The notes under the pieces are model-generated. The model was not told the origin of the DNA. It worked only from the letters and a program-made list of their open reading frames with translations, and ran no database searches. Source: Ailurus styani (Eukaryota; Chordata; Mammalia; Carnivora; Ailuridae). Taken from it: a stretch of 64,000 nt of DNA. The stretch lies in the NCBI GenBank assembly GCA_002007465.1, contig LNAC01000278.1, positions 1,464,333 to 1,528,332 of the forward strand, read 5' to 3'. A program made the translations under genes and the position numbers. Positions 47,067-59,674 of this stretch are shown here, piece by piece (position 1 is the first letter of the stretch; each line of letters starts with the position of its first letter).

Positions 47067-47569
47067 GCTGTCTTGGGCAAGATGGAAGCAGAAGAAGCTG
47101 AGACCAGGTGGGATTACTCTATGCAAGAAAGGACGGAATGTAAAGTCCACTGCCATATCCTCCAGCACCAGCAACAGTCCTGGGAGACAGCAGGCATGGA
47201 ATAAATATTTGTTAAATGAAACAGACTTGGAACAGGGAGAAAGCTTGAAGAGTGTGGCTCAGAAAAAGAAGGGGCGGAAAGATTTTTTTGTTTTGTTTTT
47301 GTTTTAAAGGGAGAAAGAAACAGAAAAGGAGAATTTGGGCAGCTGGTAAAGGAAGAGGGAATTTGGGGGGAAAGGAAGTGTTTCAAGGAAACGGTAAGAA
47401 TGTTTTGCTGGCGATATGTGATTCAATCCTCCTCCCCCTCATGTTCAGTAAAAATGAACACTGCCATTCAAAGCTTCTGGAAGAGTATTAGGGGGTTTTG
47501 GCATGTGACAATGCAGGCAACTGATCTCCAGGACGGGTGCTGAGCCTAAGAAGCTCCATTACATTTGTG

Positions 47570-47680
47570 TTGGATCTAGATGAACAGAGAGGTCAAAGGA
47601 TTTGCCCATGGACCTAATTAATGGCAGATCCAAGACTAGAACTCGAATCTCCAGATTCCTATTTCACTGGCGTTCCCATA
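47570..47680 (-). repeat. MIR fragment
   Basis: 'acagagaggtcaaaggattt', 'gactagaactcgaatctcca'. Confidence 0.65.
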
Positions 47681-47811
47681 AATTGGCATGGGGCTTAGTC
47701 GGCTGCCATACTTATTCAATTTCATGTTGAATAAGTCAGAATGTGGTCAGGACAACACATTTCTGGCTGCCCACACATTGGGCCTGAGTTCACAGATGCT
47801 GCACTGGGACT

Positions 47812-48032
47812 GAATATCCCCAGATTCTAGCCCAGCCTTGACCGTGTTACCATCTGGGTAGCCTTGGAAAAGCCACAGCCTCCCAGAGCTTTATTTTCAT
47901 CATCTGAAAAATGGGAGCTAAGCCTCCTCCCTCTCAGTGCCTATGCAGGATCAAGTGAGATGTGAAAGCTGCATGTACAACAGAAAGTCTGAGACACATG
48001 TTTAGTAAGTAGTTATTTCTATTATTATCTGT
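47812..48032 (+). repeat. MIR fragment
   Basis: 'agccttggaaaagccacagc', 'ttttcatcatctgaaaaatg', then 'tttagtaagtagttatttct'. Confidence 0.75.
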
Positions 48033-48504
48033 TACACTTGCCAGCATGGGATTTCTGTGGACAAATCATGGTTTCCTTTTTTCTACTTCCCAAGCCAATG
48101 GTTCACAAGAATTCAGTCATTTTTAAAAACCTTCTTTTCTTTCATTATGTTATTCATAATCAAAATAGAATTTTAAAAAATCACAGAATAAACTTTATAC
48201 ATAACTCTTTAACTCAGATCTCCATTTTAAACCTTTTATATATTTGTAGCCCTTTTAAAACTTTGCATCTATTTAGTTTCAAACTGTGCTCATAATATAC
48301 ACTTGTTCGCATGATTTCAAAAAAACCTACTTAATACTTCGAGCATTTTTCTATGCCATTAAATAGTCCTCGACAATATGATTTTTTAATGACTGCACAC
48401 TATTCCACTGTCTGGGAACATATAATTTATTCAGTTTAGATGGTTCCTGATTTTTTTTTCTATTATGCATGGTACTTTGAGAAAGCCCATTGTGTGTATG
48501 CCCT

Positions 48505-48655
48505 TAAGTCTCTGTTCCTCATCTGTAGAGAAGCCATACCCCGAACTACTTCAGGGGGTTTGTGAGGGTCAGCTGAGGAAGTCCATGGGGGAGATAAAGA
48601 ATCAGGCCTGGCAACTAATAAGCACTTAACACTTAGCAACTATTATTATTACTGA
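48505..48655 (+). repeat. MIR fragment
   Basis: 'ctctgttcctcatctgtaga', 'aataagcacttaacacttag'. Confidence 0.65.
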
Positions 48656-49304
48656 GTTCAAATATTTGTGGTTAGTTCCCAAACAGAACTAAATTGAGTG
48701 CTTGGTATTAAGTACCTCAAATTATGCGTTCTAAAAATACTCTAGGAATATTTTTATAGCTTTGTTGAGAAATTGGCTTTTTCAGATTACCTAGAGTTCG
48801 CTGGATGTTTCATTATCAAGAGTCGTTGAAAGGATGTTTGTTTAGATTTTACTTCTGTGCCTCAGGATGTCCTTGAAGGGAAGGTGGGGGTCTTCACATA
48901 TTAGAAGTCATTTCCTGGTTTTAGAGTTTAGAGGAAGTCAACAAAGACCAACTTATTTGATTGGCCACAGGCTCGTTCGCCAGGGTTAAATCTAGTTTGG
49001 TTACCTTCTTGATATTCTGTGGCTGCACCAGCAGCTGTGGGTCAGAAGTTCAGAACAAAAAGTGAAATCCTAGGATTAACTGTCATACTCTTGTATCAAA
49101 TATTTTTCTGTTGAATCAACTTCCCATGGTCATTGTTTTTGGAGGAGGCTTTGCCACCACTGTTGTCTGCTACATTCTCAGTGGGCGCAGATTAGGTAGG
49201 ACACAGGAGGGCCCCCCCGGGGTTTTTCAGGACCCTCTCTGTGTCTCCCGAGAGCCCCTGGGGCTGGCGGAGCCTGCAGTTTTTTTGGGTGGCAGCATGA
49301 AAGG

Positions 49305-49490
49305 GAAGAGCATGGAATCGCAAGGAGAGCAGCCCAAGCCCTGGCTCGGCCACTCACCAGCTGTGTGACTGCGGGTAAATTACTCCAGCTTCTGTGTCTT
49401 GGTTTTAGGCTCTGTAAAATAGACTTAGTCATAATAATGATGATGATGATGACGATGATGTTGATGATGCGTACCTCGTTAGGCCCAGTC
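49305..49490 (+). repeat. MIR fragment with (GAT)n expansion
   Basis: 'ccactcaccagctgtgtgac' and 'ggctctgtaaaatagactta', running into GAT/ATG trinucleotides. The likely continuation is at 49880-49965 ('agcacccggcatgttgctt'). Confidence 0.75.
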
Positions 49491-50557
49491 CTAACATTTA
49501 TAGGACCTCAGCTGGGTATAAATGAAACACCCCCAGCCCACATCTCCCTTCTCCTTCAACTTGGTGCTGTCTTGCACTGTGAGGAGGTTTGTGCAGAGCG
49601 TCCACACCCCAACCTCCAGGTCCTGATCCTTCCACACTCCTGCCCTCTCACTCCCCACTGGCCAGTCAGCTAACCTTGGAAGGGTGTACTTGGGGAAGAG
49701 GCCCATGCGAGCCCTAGGAGGAGTCTTGGGCCACTGAGGCAGGTGAGGGTGCGGTCCTAGGCAGCCAGAGCTTGGTCTAGAAACGGAGTGTGGGCTCCGG
49801 GTGGTCATATCATCCTGGCCCCATGAGGAGGGAAGTGGCAAGTGGAGGGGTCTCTAGGGTGGGGGGGCCTCTGTTCCTGGATCTAAGGATTAATTAGGTC
49901 AATGCCTGTCCTGTGCTTAGTGCAGCACCCGGCATGTTGCTTGCACTCAATAAAAGAAGGAAGCTGTGATTGTGGTGGCAGTACTGTCATCGGAAGAGAA
50001 CTCAAGCATGATCTCGTCTAAGTCCTTTATATTATGTGGCGAAGAAACACGGAAATAGTAAAATTAACCACTGTTAAGCACATATAGAACCTGGGCCTGG
50101 GGCTCTTACACCCAGCTGCCTTTCCTCTTTCTGCTCCATTACAATGTACTCTCTTCAGCAACGTGAAGACATGGGATCAGAACCACCTTAAATATTCAAG
50201 GTCCACAGAGGTGACTTGTGCTGTGGTGATTTTCTGAAAAGGAACAGGGAGTGTGTCCTTGGAGAAAGGGGCACCTTCAGTGGGAGTCAACGCTCCTAGG
50301 CCTCCTGTGAATGGCTCACCATGTAGATGTTGGAACACCTCAAATATTTACTGAATGGTGAGAAGCATATGGATAAAGAAGGTGACATTTTGTAGTTGAT
50401 AGCAGTGTATTGAAAGGCCCCAGAGTGACTATTTGAAGTCAGAAAAACCTATTCTGGTTCAAGAATCAGATTTACAGGCTGACTAAATTTCTTTTCATGA
50501 AAATTCTTGCTATCATTCTAAAACCTGGTTTGTTTCATTTTATCCATAATAATATAG

Positions 50558-50562
<5 letters not shown>

Positions 50563-50600
<38 letters not shown>

Positions 50601-50805
50601 TTTTTTTTTTTTTTTTTAAAGATTTTATTTATTCATTTGACACAGAGAGAGAGATTACAAGTAGGCGGAGAGGCAGGCAGAGAGAGAGGAGGAGGCAGGC
50701 TCCCTGCGGAGCAGAGAGCCCGATGCGGGCCTCGATCCCAGGACCCTGGGATCATGACCTGAGCCGAAGGCAGCGGCTTTAACCCACTGAGCCACCCAGG
50801 CGCCC
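50563..50805 (-). mobile_element. SINEC, very young, with a very long poly(T)
   Basis: Near-consensus element preceded by about 55 almost pure T. Perfect 15-bp duplication aataatatagtcttt (50548-50562 / 50806-50820). Confidence 0.95.
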
Positions 50806-50883
50806 AATAATATAGTCTTTGACCTTTTAGCATCTGAAGAGTTCTCACTCTCACTAAAATATGATTTTCCATCTTTCAAACTT

Positions 50884-50994
50884 TTTTTAAAGGTTTATTT
50901 ATTTAAGTAATCTAGACACCCAACATAGGCCTTGAACTCATAACCCCAAGATCAACAGTCTCACGCTCCTCTGACTGAGCCAGCCAGGCACCCC
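50884..50994 (-). mobile_element. SINEC, short old form
   Basis: Reverse-complement head 'tgactgagccagccaggcac'; T-rich end 'tttatttatttaagtaatc'. Confidence 0.8.
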
Positions 50995-52264
50995 AAAACT
51001 TTTAATTATGAAAATGTTCATATAGGAAAGTAGAGGCATGATCAGTCTGGTGTGTGAGGCCCCTGCACCCACTGTCCCTAGCTTCCACAGTGAGTGTGTA
51101 TGGCCAATCCCATTTCATCCATAAACTCCCCTGCCTTCCCCGCTCTGCCAATGGGTTTTGAATCAAACCTCAGACATTCTATCATTTCACCCATAAATAA
51201 CTTTGTTTTCTCTATGATTTTGGTGAACATTAAAGCTATCTGGCCACTTCAGATTCAGCTTGTTCTGCTGGGGGGTTAATAGGCCGAGGCTTGGGCCTCT
51301 TCTAGAGGCCTTGCACGGTTCCATGTCCAGAGCAATCAGGGGCAATCAGCTGGAAAATGGAGCTTCAGGCAGGAACTAAATAAGGGAACATTCTGGATAC
51401 TTTTTATTCTTTGCGAATTTCTGCCAACTCTGTATATGGTATTACCATAGAGATATTGTTTTTTTCTGGTTCCCCACCCTCACCTTTTTTTTTTTTTTTT
51501 TTTTTAAGAATGAAACTTCTTTGCCCTTTTTTGTGAGAGAGAAGCCTGTCGTTTCAAACTCCATTCCTCCTGCTGCTGTTCAGCTTTCCTGTCATTTTGT
51601 TCCTGCACGAGTCTCAGTTTGCGTATTCTGGGCTTTGACAATTCCCCTGGGGGAACCCAGGGATGGGGAGGGTGGCTCTGTTCAATGCCATTGAAAGATT
51701 ACAGCACTTCAATCAGTGGAGTTCAACTGAGAACTTAAAGTTCTCTGTGGAGTCCCTGAACTTTAAATCACGATCCTAAAGACTGAGAATGAAAAAAAAA
51801 AAAGAATTCCAAGTTAGAAAAAAAAGATTTCACATTTCTCTGCCAGAAACACTGTTCTGATTTTCGGTTGAATGGCTTGGCTATTAATTAAGTTTTCGTG
51901 CTCAGCAGCTATCTCGTTTTCTACATTCTTGCTGTTAATCGTCATATGTGACACATGACTTCTGTTTAAATGCTAAAGTTTATTAGAGTGGAAAAAAAAG
52001 TTATTCAGGAAAGGAAAAGAGATTAGGAACCAAGTCCAACCATTTGCTTATTCATCTGCATATGGTTAAAAGATTTAAAAGAATCCATTGGTTTCTGTTT
52101 CACTGCTACATACAGGCCAAGGAGCAAGGACACAAAAAAGCCTTTTCCTATCCATGGTGTAGAAATACGTTTTCTTCCTTTGCCTTGGGGGCGAGAAATC
52201 GTTTCCTCTCCTAATATTAAGCCAAGGTAACCAAACTTTGGAGAGACTGGCTCCTTCTGAAAGG
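50995..52264. other. Intergenic, nothing recognised
   Basis: A T run near 51486-51506; otherwise unique-looking DNA. Confidence 0.45.
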
Positions 52265-52690
52265 TTATTGTTCCAATTACCTACTGCTTTGTAACAAATT
52301 CCCCCAGAACTTAGTGGCAGAAAACAGGAGCCATTTTATCTTGTTCATGGTCTCTGTGGATCAGAAATTCACAGGGCACAGTGTCTGAACCTCAGCCAGG
52401 AGGACTAGAAAGGCAGGGAGTGATGAGAACAGCGGGGCTGGAATCGTCTGGAGGCTTCTCTCCTCGCACATCTAGCACCCTGGATCGAGATGACTCAAAG
52501 TCTGTACTCGGATGAGCCTGGGAACAAGAACGCCCACACATGGTCTCTGCTTGTGGCTTGGGCTTCTCGAAGCATGATGACTGGGTACTGAGGGGACATC
52601 CCAAGGCAGAGCATCCAGAGGGCTAGCATTTCAAGAGACCGGGTCAGAACACCACTTCCCACTCTTGCTGCATTCTAGTGGTCTGGCAAG
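52265..52690 (+). repeat. Old interspersed repeat, family R1 copy 3
   Basis: It starts 'ccaattacctactgctttgt' and 'agaacttagtggcagaaaac', as in the other two copies, then diverges. Confidence 0.4.
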
Positions 52691-53164
52691 ACACTCAGCC
52701 CAGTTTAGTTAGATTCAGAGAGACACGGGATTCTACCTCTTGATGGAGAAGTCAAGGTCCTACTGAAGAAGGCATGTGGATGGCCAACTGTGGATAATAC
52801 AATGGACACAGTCGTCTTGGCTCTGCTGGTGTGAGGCCGTGTCATGAGGCTTCTCTAGTGAGGAGGTCGGGGAAGGAGTTATTTCATGCTGAGACCATTG
52901 TCTTCCTCCAGGCCCCCTCCATAGGCCATTTCATCCAGTTCTTACTCAGCTCTTCCCCAAAGCCGTGCTTTGTCCCCAGCACCTTCGGTCTTTGTTTCGT
53001 CTCTGGCTGTGGGCAGAGGTGGAATCACAATAAACAAGTACATTCCCTGTAGCAGCTTCCTGGCGGCTGTGCTTAGTTTTCAGTTTCATCCTTTTCCATC
53101 TGTATATACACCCACAAATAGATATGGATAGACTCCTTTACTATTGATGATGAAGAAATAATTT

Positions 53165-53870
53165 TTTTTGGAGAAAGAATTTACATTCCATAAAATTCAC
53201 CCATTTAAAGTGTACACACAATTCAGTCGTGTTTGGTATCGAGTTCTACAACCACAACCACGATCTAATCACAGAATGTTTTCATCACCCCGAAAAGAAA
53301 TCCCATCCCTGATAGGAGTCACCTCTATTGCCCTTTCCACAGCCTCTGGCAAGAGTAACTCTACTTTTTATCTATGGATTTGCCTATTCTGGACATTTTA
53401 TATAAAGGGACGCATACTCTATGTGGTCTTTAGTGACTGGCTTCTTTCACTGATCATGTTTCCAAGGTTCATTTATCCATGTCTTATCATGTCACGTATT
53501 AATACTTCATTCCTTTCTGTGACCAAGTCATGTCCCATTGTATGGATATACCACATTTTGTTAATCCATTCATTGCTCCATAGACCTTTGAGTTGTATTT
53601 GTTTTTTGGCTATTAAGTAATGCCGGTATGAACATTTGTGTACAAGTTTTTGCGTAAACATGTGTTTTCAGTTCTCTGGAGTGTATAACTAGGAGCAGAA
53701 TTGCTGGGCCATACAGTAACTTTATGATTAACTTTTTAAGGAACTGCAAAACTGTTTTCCACAGCTGCTGAACCAGCCTACATCCCCACCAGCAATGCAT
53801 GAGGGTTTCAATTTCTCCATGTCCTTGGCAACTCTTCTATTTTCTGCTTTCAAGACAACTTTTTATGATA
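53165..53870 (-). mobile_element. L1 ORF2 3' fragment, antisense
   Basis: Minus-strand frames at 53570-53800 and 53473-53661 resemble the C-terminal part of L1 ORF2 in two frames separated by a frameshift (short motifs such as WKTVLQFLKKL and MWYIHTMG). It is old and inactive. Confidence 0.8.
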
Positions 53871-53979
53871 GCTATCCTAGAGGGTGGGAAATGGTTGCTT
53901 CACTAAGTTTAAGGACACCTTTCTTCAGGCCACTTATGTACCATGGAAGTCACATTGGTCACCTGGAGACACAGAGTTA

Positions 53980-54125
53980 CCAGGGCTTATTATGTGTCAG
54001 GCTCTGTGTTAAAGGAGGTACGTGTACCATCTTAGTCTGGTGCCCACAACTCTGTAAGGAGGGACCATCATTATGCCTATTCAACAGGTAAACAAAGCAA
54101 GCACAGAAGAACTTGCTGGAAAAGT
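53980..54125 (-). repeat. MIR fragment
   Basis: 'ttattatgtgtcaggctctg', 'cattatgcctattcaacagg'. Confidence 0.65.
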
Positions 54126-54249
54126 GGTGCAGTTTGGAAGACATGCATTTCCTGTATTAAAAAAATATATAAAACTTGGACACTAAGGTAGGAGTTTATA
54201 GTCTAAGCGGAAGGTTTGAAATACATTCCCTTGCCCCCCAAAACAAAAC

Positions 54250-55003
54250 ACTGCTGGCGGATTATGGTTGGCAGAATTCTCGATGGCCACCAACATCCCA
54301 CCATGTCACATCCACACCTTTATAATCCCCATGTATTGGTGGGCCTGTGAATACCATGGGCTATCACTCCCCTGATTATGTTACATTTTTTAAAAAAAAC
54401 ATTTTATTTATTTATTTGACAGAGAGAGAAGGGATACAAGCAGGGGGAATGGGAGAAGGAGAATCAGACTTCCCACTGAGTAGGGAGCCAGATGTGAGGC
54501 TTGATCCCAGGACCCTGAGATCATGACCTGAACCGAAGGCAGACGCTTAATGACTGAGCCACCCAGGCACCCCTGATTATGTTACATTAATATGGCAAAA
54601 GGGATTTTGCAGGTGTACTTATAGTCCCTCATCGACTGATTTTGACTTAATTAAAAGAGAGATTATCTTATGTGTGCCCGACTCAATCATATCAGTTCCT
54701 TAAAAGAGACAAGCAGCAGGAGAGACTCTCACTGGCCTTTAAGGAGCAGGTCACCACAAGTCCTACAACTGCAAGGAACTGAATTCTGCCAGCAACAACC
54801 TGAACAAGCTTGGAAGAAGGTCCAGAATTCCAGATCTGAACTGGCTGTGGCTATCTCCTCAATTAGAGCCTTGTGAGACCCTGAGCAGAGAAGCAGTCAT
54901 CCCCTGCCTGTATTTCTAACCTACAAAACAGTGAGAGAACAGGTGTTATCTGAAGCCACTGAATTCATAGCTATTTGTTACACAGCAATAGAAAACTAGT
55001 ACA
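54250..55003 (+). mobile_element. Old LTR-like interspersed repeat, split by a SINE
   Basis: Landmarks include 'atggcaaaagggattttgca', 'aaggaactgaattctgcca' and the terminal 'acagcaatagaaaactagta', which I recognise from MaLR/ERVL-type LTRs. A SINE interrupts it at 54388-54571. The family name is uncertain. Confidence 0.4.
54388..54571 (-). mobile_element. SINEC, older
   Basis: Reverse-complement head 'gactgagccacccaggcac'. Perfect 17-bp duplication cctgattatgttacatt (54371-54387 / 54572-54588). It splits an old LTR-like repeat. Confidence 0.93.
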
Positions 55004-55056
55004 TAGATCATTGACTGACTCAAGGCTGATAGAGATGAAGTTATTGATGTGTCTTT

Positions 55057-55259
55057 TTTTTTTTTATAAAGATTTTATTTATTTATTTGACACAGAGAGA
55101 GAGAGAGATCACAAGTAGGCAGAGAGGCAGGCAGAGAGAGAGGAGGAAGCAGGCTCCCCGCCGAGCAGAGAGCCCGATATGGGCCTCGATCCCAGGACCC
55201 TGAGATCATGACCCGAGCCGAAGGCAGAGGCTTTAACCCACTGAGCCACCCAGGCGCCC
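55057..55259 (-). mobile_element. SINEC, young
   Basis: Full-length; duplication ttgatgtgtcttt (55044-55056 / 55260-55272). Confidence 0.94.
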
Positions 55260-56019
55260 TTGATGTGTCTTTATGGAGAGCAGCAGTTCTCCAAATGTAG
55301 CCCAGGGGTCCCTGGGGGGGGGGTGTCCTTAAGACCTTTTCAGGGGCCCATGAGGTCAGCGCTATTTCCACAATAATGCAAAGATGTCATTTTCCTTTTT
55401 CTGCTCGTTCTCTCACGATCTTACAGCTTTCGGATGCTCCATGCTGTGTGAGGGTATCATTGTTCTGATAGCTAATGATATGTGTCCTGAGTATTCTCAT
55501 GTTTAAAAAGCTTCCCTGTCTTAATTTCTGATGTGGTTAACAGGGACAAATATAGCCACCATAAACAAAAGTTGGTGGGGTCTTCAACAATTCTCAAGAG
55601 TATAATGAAGTCCTGAGCCCAGAAAGTTTGAGAATGTTGGTCTAGATGAGCTGTAACAGAGTAGGCCCAAAGTCTGAAGGTATGAGTATTTATATGGTCA
55701 GTCAATGCCTATGTTTGGACCAGAACTATGGCAGCTGTGACCAAGAGTGGAGCAAGGGCACAAAAGTATGAGGTACAGTACCTAATGTAAGGTGAACATA
55801 AAGAAATAATTATCAGAAGCATTCATTTCTTCTCTCTACAGGTATTTCTAAGCCCAAGGTCCTGCGTTATGACGGTCTGTAGCTCAGCGGTAACCTTAGG
55901 TGTGGGTGGCTAGGTCATTGAAGTGTTTAGAGAAGAAGCTAAACAAGGTTGTGGGAGATGGGGAAGTTTGTTGTGGGGGTGAAATGTAAGTTGGGAGGGG
56001 TAGTGGAAAGAGGAGGACA

Positions 56020-56127
56020 AATATTCTAGGCTTATCCTTCAGATTCCAGCTAAAACATCCTTCTCAGAGAGGCCTTTCCTTATATCCCTTTCTAGAGCAC
56101 CCAGCACCTTCTTCTCCATCACAGTGC
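56020..56127 (+). repeat. L2 fragment
   Basis: 'aacatccttctcagagaggc' and 'ctttccttatatccctttct' match L2; it runs into a headless SINE. Confidence 0.5.
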
Positions 56128-56265
56128 CCAGTTGTTGAGTGTCTGCCTTCGACTCAGGCCATAATCCCAGGTTCCTGGGATCGAGCCCTGCATCGGGCTC
56201 CCTGCTCGGTGGGAAGCCTGCTTCTCCCTCTCCCACTCCCCCTGAAAAAATAAAAAAATAAAAAA
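56128..56265 (+). mobile_element. SINEC lacking its tRNA head
   Basis: The body is recognisable from 'gagtgtctgccttcgactca' to an A-rich tail, but the promoter-bearing 5' end is missing, which is unusual for this family. It abuts an L2 fragment. Confidence 0.75.
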
Positions 56266-58282
56266 GGTAATTAATCCCTCTATGCCTCAGTTCCTCAAGA
56301 AATGTGCTAATAAAACAAGGAATTTATGTTGAAGAGTTAGCTTAGGTTGTGACCATGGGATTGAAGAGCAAAGGGTGGGTGTGAACTAGTTCAAAGGCAG
56401 AACCAACAGGTGAATTCAGATGACAAGGAGAGAAGAGGATGGAAAGACAAGGGAAAAACCTGGGGATATTAAAAAAAAAGGGGAGGGGAACCAATTACAT
56501 ATGGATTAAGGAAAGAGAGTACAAAACAACAATAATTCTGAAGTTTGTTGCTTGAGAGAGATGACAAAGGCTAGCATCGGTTAACTATTCTGGAAGGGAA
56601 AAGGGGGAGCTATGTCAAATCCATGTTTAAATTGAGTTGGCAGCAAGAACATAAGTGTAGACAATTTGTTTTTAGAGTGCTAGAGTGGCGGACTGAACGG
56701 AAGAAAGTTCAGGGAAGACAAGAAAATCCGGGTGTCTGCTCACTGCTGGACAGAGCTGAAATCATGGGGAAGAAATTCCGCATGGCCCCACTGTATGGAG
56801 TAGAACGATCTTCTTTAACACTCATGATGATGATCTTCCTGTGGATAAAAGAGGCGTAAGACATTGCTGCCAAACTCCTTTAGTGAGATGGGACTTTGCA
56901 GAAGAAATAAAGCACTGATTCAATCTAAGGAACCGCACAGTAGGGGGTAGTACACTTCTCAGTTTGAATCTCATTTTGGAAGGCCAAATAAACACGTTTC
57001 AAGTTGCTTTTATACGGGAAAGCTAGGGTCATCTCCTTTCTAGCAAGGACTTCTTGCTATTCAGTCTAAAATTGTACAGCATTCCTCTTGTTGACACGGT
57101 TTCACAGCACTCTGAGTTCCTGGCTAAAGCTTCCCGTGATGACTTTTGGATGTCCTATCTGAAATAGTTACTTTCAGCTGGGCAAGCTGCTGAAACCCTT
57201 TAGGACAACTGAACTGTAGATAAAAATCTTCCAGGGAAGTAGGTGTGGGCAGGATGTGTGGTTTCCTTGTCTCTCATTTAAAGACTGATGCAATTAATTT
57301 TTCGTGAACAGCCTCTTCCAGTAAGAGGCGCATTCCAGAGTATTTCAAGAGCAATCAGAAAGGACAAGCTAGCTACTTAGCTACTGATCTTTGGTTTGAG
57401 TTGAGACTAGAGCACGATGTTTTTCAAGCTGTGCCCCTTTGCTAATGTGACCCTGAGGACCTGAATTAGCCATAACAACAACACACAGCGGAGCGGGCGC
57501 TTGTTTACCAAATAATCTGGAACCGAGCAAACCTCACTCCAAATGTGTGCACAGCAGTCGGAAGCCAGGAAGATAGTTCTAAATTTTTAGTGATAAAACA
57601 CACATGAGGTTTTTTTCTCTGACATTCCAGGCTAACCACTGTCTAAGTTAAGGCTCTGCAGAACATCTGGGACATACATTTCTGGAAAAAATGATGGCAT
57701 CTTTTCTAACAACTCTCCGTGGCCTAAGCAGCGCGTGCTCCGGCCTGACAGAAGCCCCTGCAGCAGGATTACCTGTGGGGCCGGGGGAGCTGCGCTGGCA
57801 CAGACAGGCACAAGCGGAACTGAACGCAGTCCAATTTCATGCGTCAACTATTTATCTAGTGCCACTTAGGAACAAAGTGCAGAGCAGAGCAAAATGCAAA
57901 GGGGAAAAAAGGTACATGCTGTTAACCCTAAAGAAAAAATCACTTTCTTTCTAGAAAAGTAGAGGGTTATTTCACCTGACATTCCAGGCCTTTCCATCAA
58001 TGGAAGCAGGGGCAGCACCTGACATTCGATGATTAAAGTCAAAGCACATGGCGAACTACCTCCTTGCTGCCCCATGGCCACCAAATCAGACAGCAAAATA
58101 GTTTCCTTGTTCCGAGAGTTTTCTCAGCTGAACACCTCGGAAAATGTCCTGATGACAACTGTGCCTGCTTTATCCAGAGAAGATCTGCCCAAAGATCGGT
58201 CTCGGCATGTTCACTGTACGACCTCTCAGGTAGTCATGCATGTTCATGGACACTCCAACTCTTCATTAATTTCTTACCATTT
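56266..58282. other. Intergenic, SINE-free stretch downstream of ALG14
   Basis: Two kilobases without a recognised repeat. Short frames at 56623-56859 and 57691-57954 show no domain I know. It could hold conserved regulatory DNA, which only an alignment would show. Confidence 0.4.
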
Positions 58283-58297
58283 AGAAGATGTACATCA

Positions 58298-58500
58298 GGG
58301 CGCCTGGGTGGCTCAGTGGGTTAAAGCCTCTGCTTTCGGCTCAGGTCATGATCTCAGGGTCCTGGGATCGAGGCCCGCATCGGGCTCCCTGCTCAGCGGG
58401 GAGCCTGCTTCCCCCCTCTCTCTGCCTGCCTCTCTGCCTCCTTGTGATCTCTCTCCCTCTGTGAAATAAATAAATAAAATCTTAAAAAAAAAAAAAAAAA
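58298..58500 (+). mobile_element. SINEC, young subfamily
   Basis: Near-consensus with 'cctctgctttcgg' and 'ctctgtgaaataaata', as in the copies at 4167 and 63416. Perfect 15-bp duplication agaagatgtacatca (58283-58297 / 58501-58515). Confidence 0.95.
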
Positions 58501-58879
58501 AGAAGATGTACATCATACCTCCGAAGCAGGTTTAAGAGAAGATAAAAACCTCAAATGCTACAAGAGGTCTTCTCCCTGTAAAAGGAGAGAGCTTAGAGGG
58601 AGGGGAGGGAATTCACGTTTGCTGAGGAGCTGCCGGCCCGGCCCCGCACTCGGTGTATTTCTGTTGGTAGTGGATAGGGTAGCACAGGTTCTCAAACAGG
58701 ACCAATGAAAGCTTTTATGGGGATCGGCGCAAAATAAAATGCAGGTCCCTAGTTCCACATCTCTTAAGAAATCTGCGAGTGACAGCAGAGTATGAAAGCA
58801 AGTGCAGAGCCATCCTGAGCGTGGGTCCCTGTGTGACGGCACAGGCCACCGGCCCCTGAAACGGGCTTCGCTCTCCAGC

Positions 58880-59075
58880 CAGGTTGCCAGGGGTTGGAAT
58901 CTCGGCTTTGCCATTTACTGCTCAAGTGATCTTAGACAAGTCATCTGTAACAGCGGGATAATAACAGTCCCTACCTCACCGAGTTGTTATTAGGATTCTG
59001 TGAGTTAATATTTGAAAGTGATTGGAAGAACACCTGACATATAGCAAGGCCTCACGTAAATGTTTAATAACAATA
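58880..59075 (+). repeat. MIR fragment
   Basis: 'ggaatctcggctttgccatt', 'cttagacaagtcatctgtaa', 'acagtccctacctcaccgag'. Confidence 0.75.
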
Positions 59076-59674
59076 TATTCTACTGAGCCTAAACATCTCA
59101 AAATGCCAGGGATGACGACAGCCTCACCATTGTGAATTTACTAAAACATTACAAAAAAAATCTTTTGAGAGTTTGGATTCCTGAAACACAGAATCATGTT
59201 TTTAGTACTGTGACAGTGGCCACCTTTTAATTTATTTTAATGATTCGACAAGAGATTTCAAAAGATCTTCTGGATTGAGGGCAACAACTCACAAAGCAAA
59301 ACTGAAGAACAAAAAAAAAATCCTGGTTTATGCTCACAGTTCTGGAAGCCTGTGGAGTGCAACTTGTCATGAAGCCCATGTAATATGACTGCTTCCTTTA
59401 TGCTGAAAGGATTCACTAGGGACTTTACTGCTTCCATACAGGAAACAGAGCCTCCTGTAGCTGAACAAAAACTAAGAAATATCTTTCTTTTCTTTTTACA
59501 ATGCAGAATATTGTAAAAAAAAAAAAAGAGCTGCAGAACAGGAAATGTTGCTAATCATACTAATACTATATTTAGCTGTAGGATAAATATTACTAAAACA
59601 AGTCAGGAGATAACTTGCAGGTAGTGATATAAAAGAAAAGAAATTTGGTGCACAGAGGCATAAATACTTAATGG

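Noticed and set aside
53168..53620. 150-codon plus-strand frame
   Set aside because: It is antisense to an L1 ORF2 remnant; the real signal is on the minus strand.
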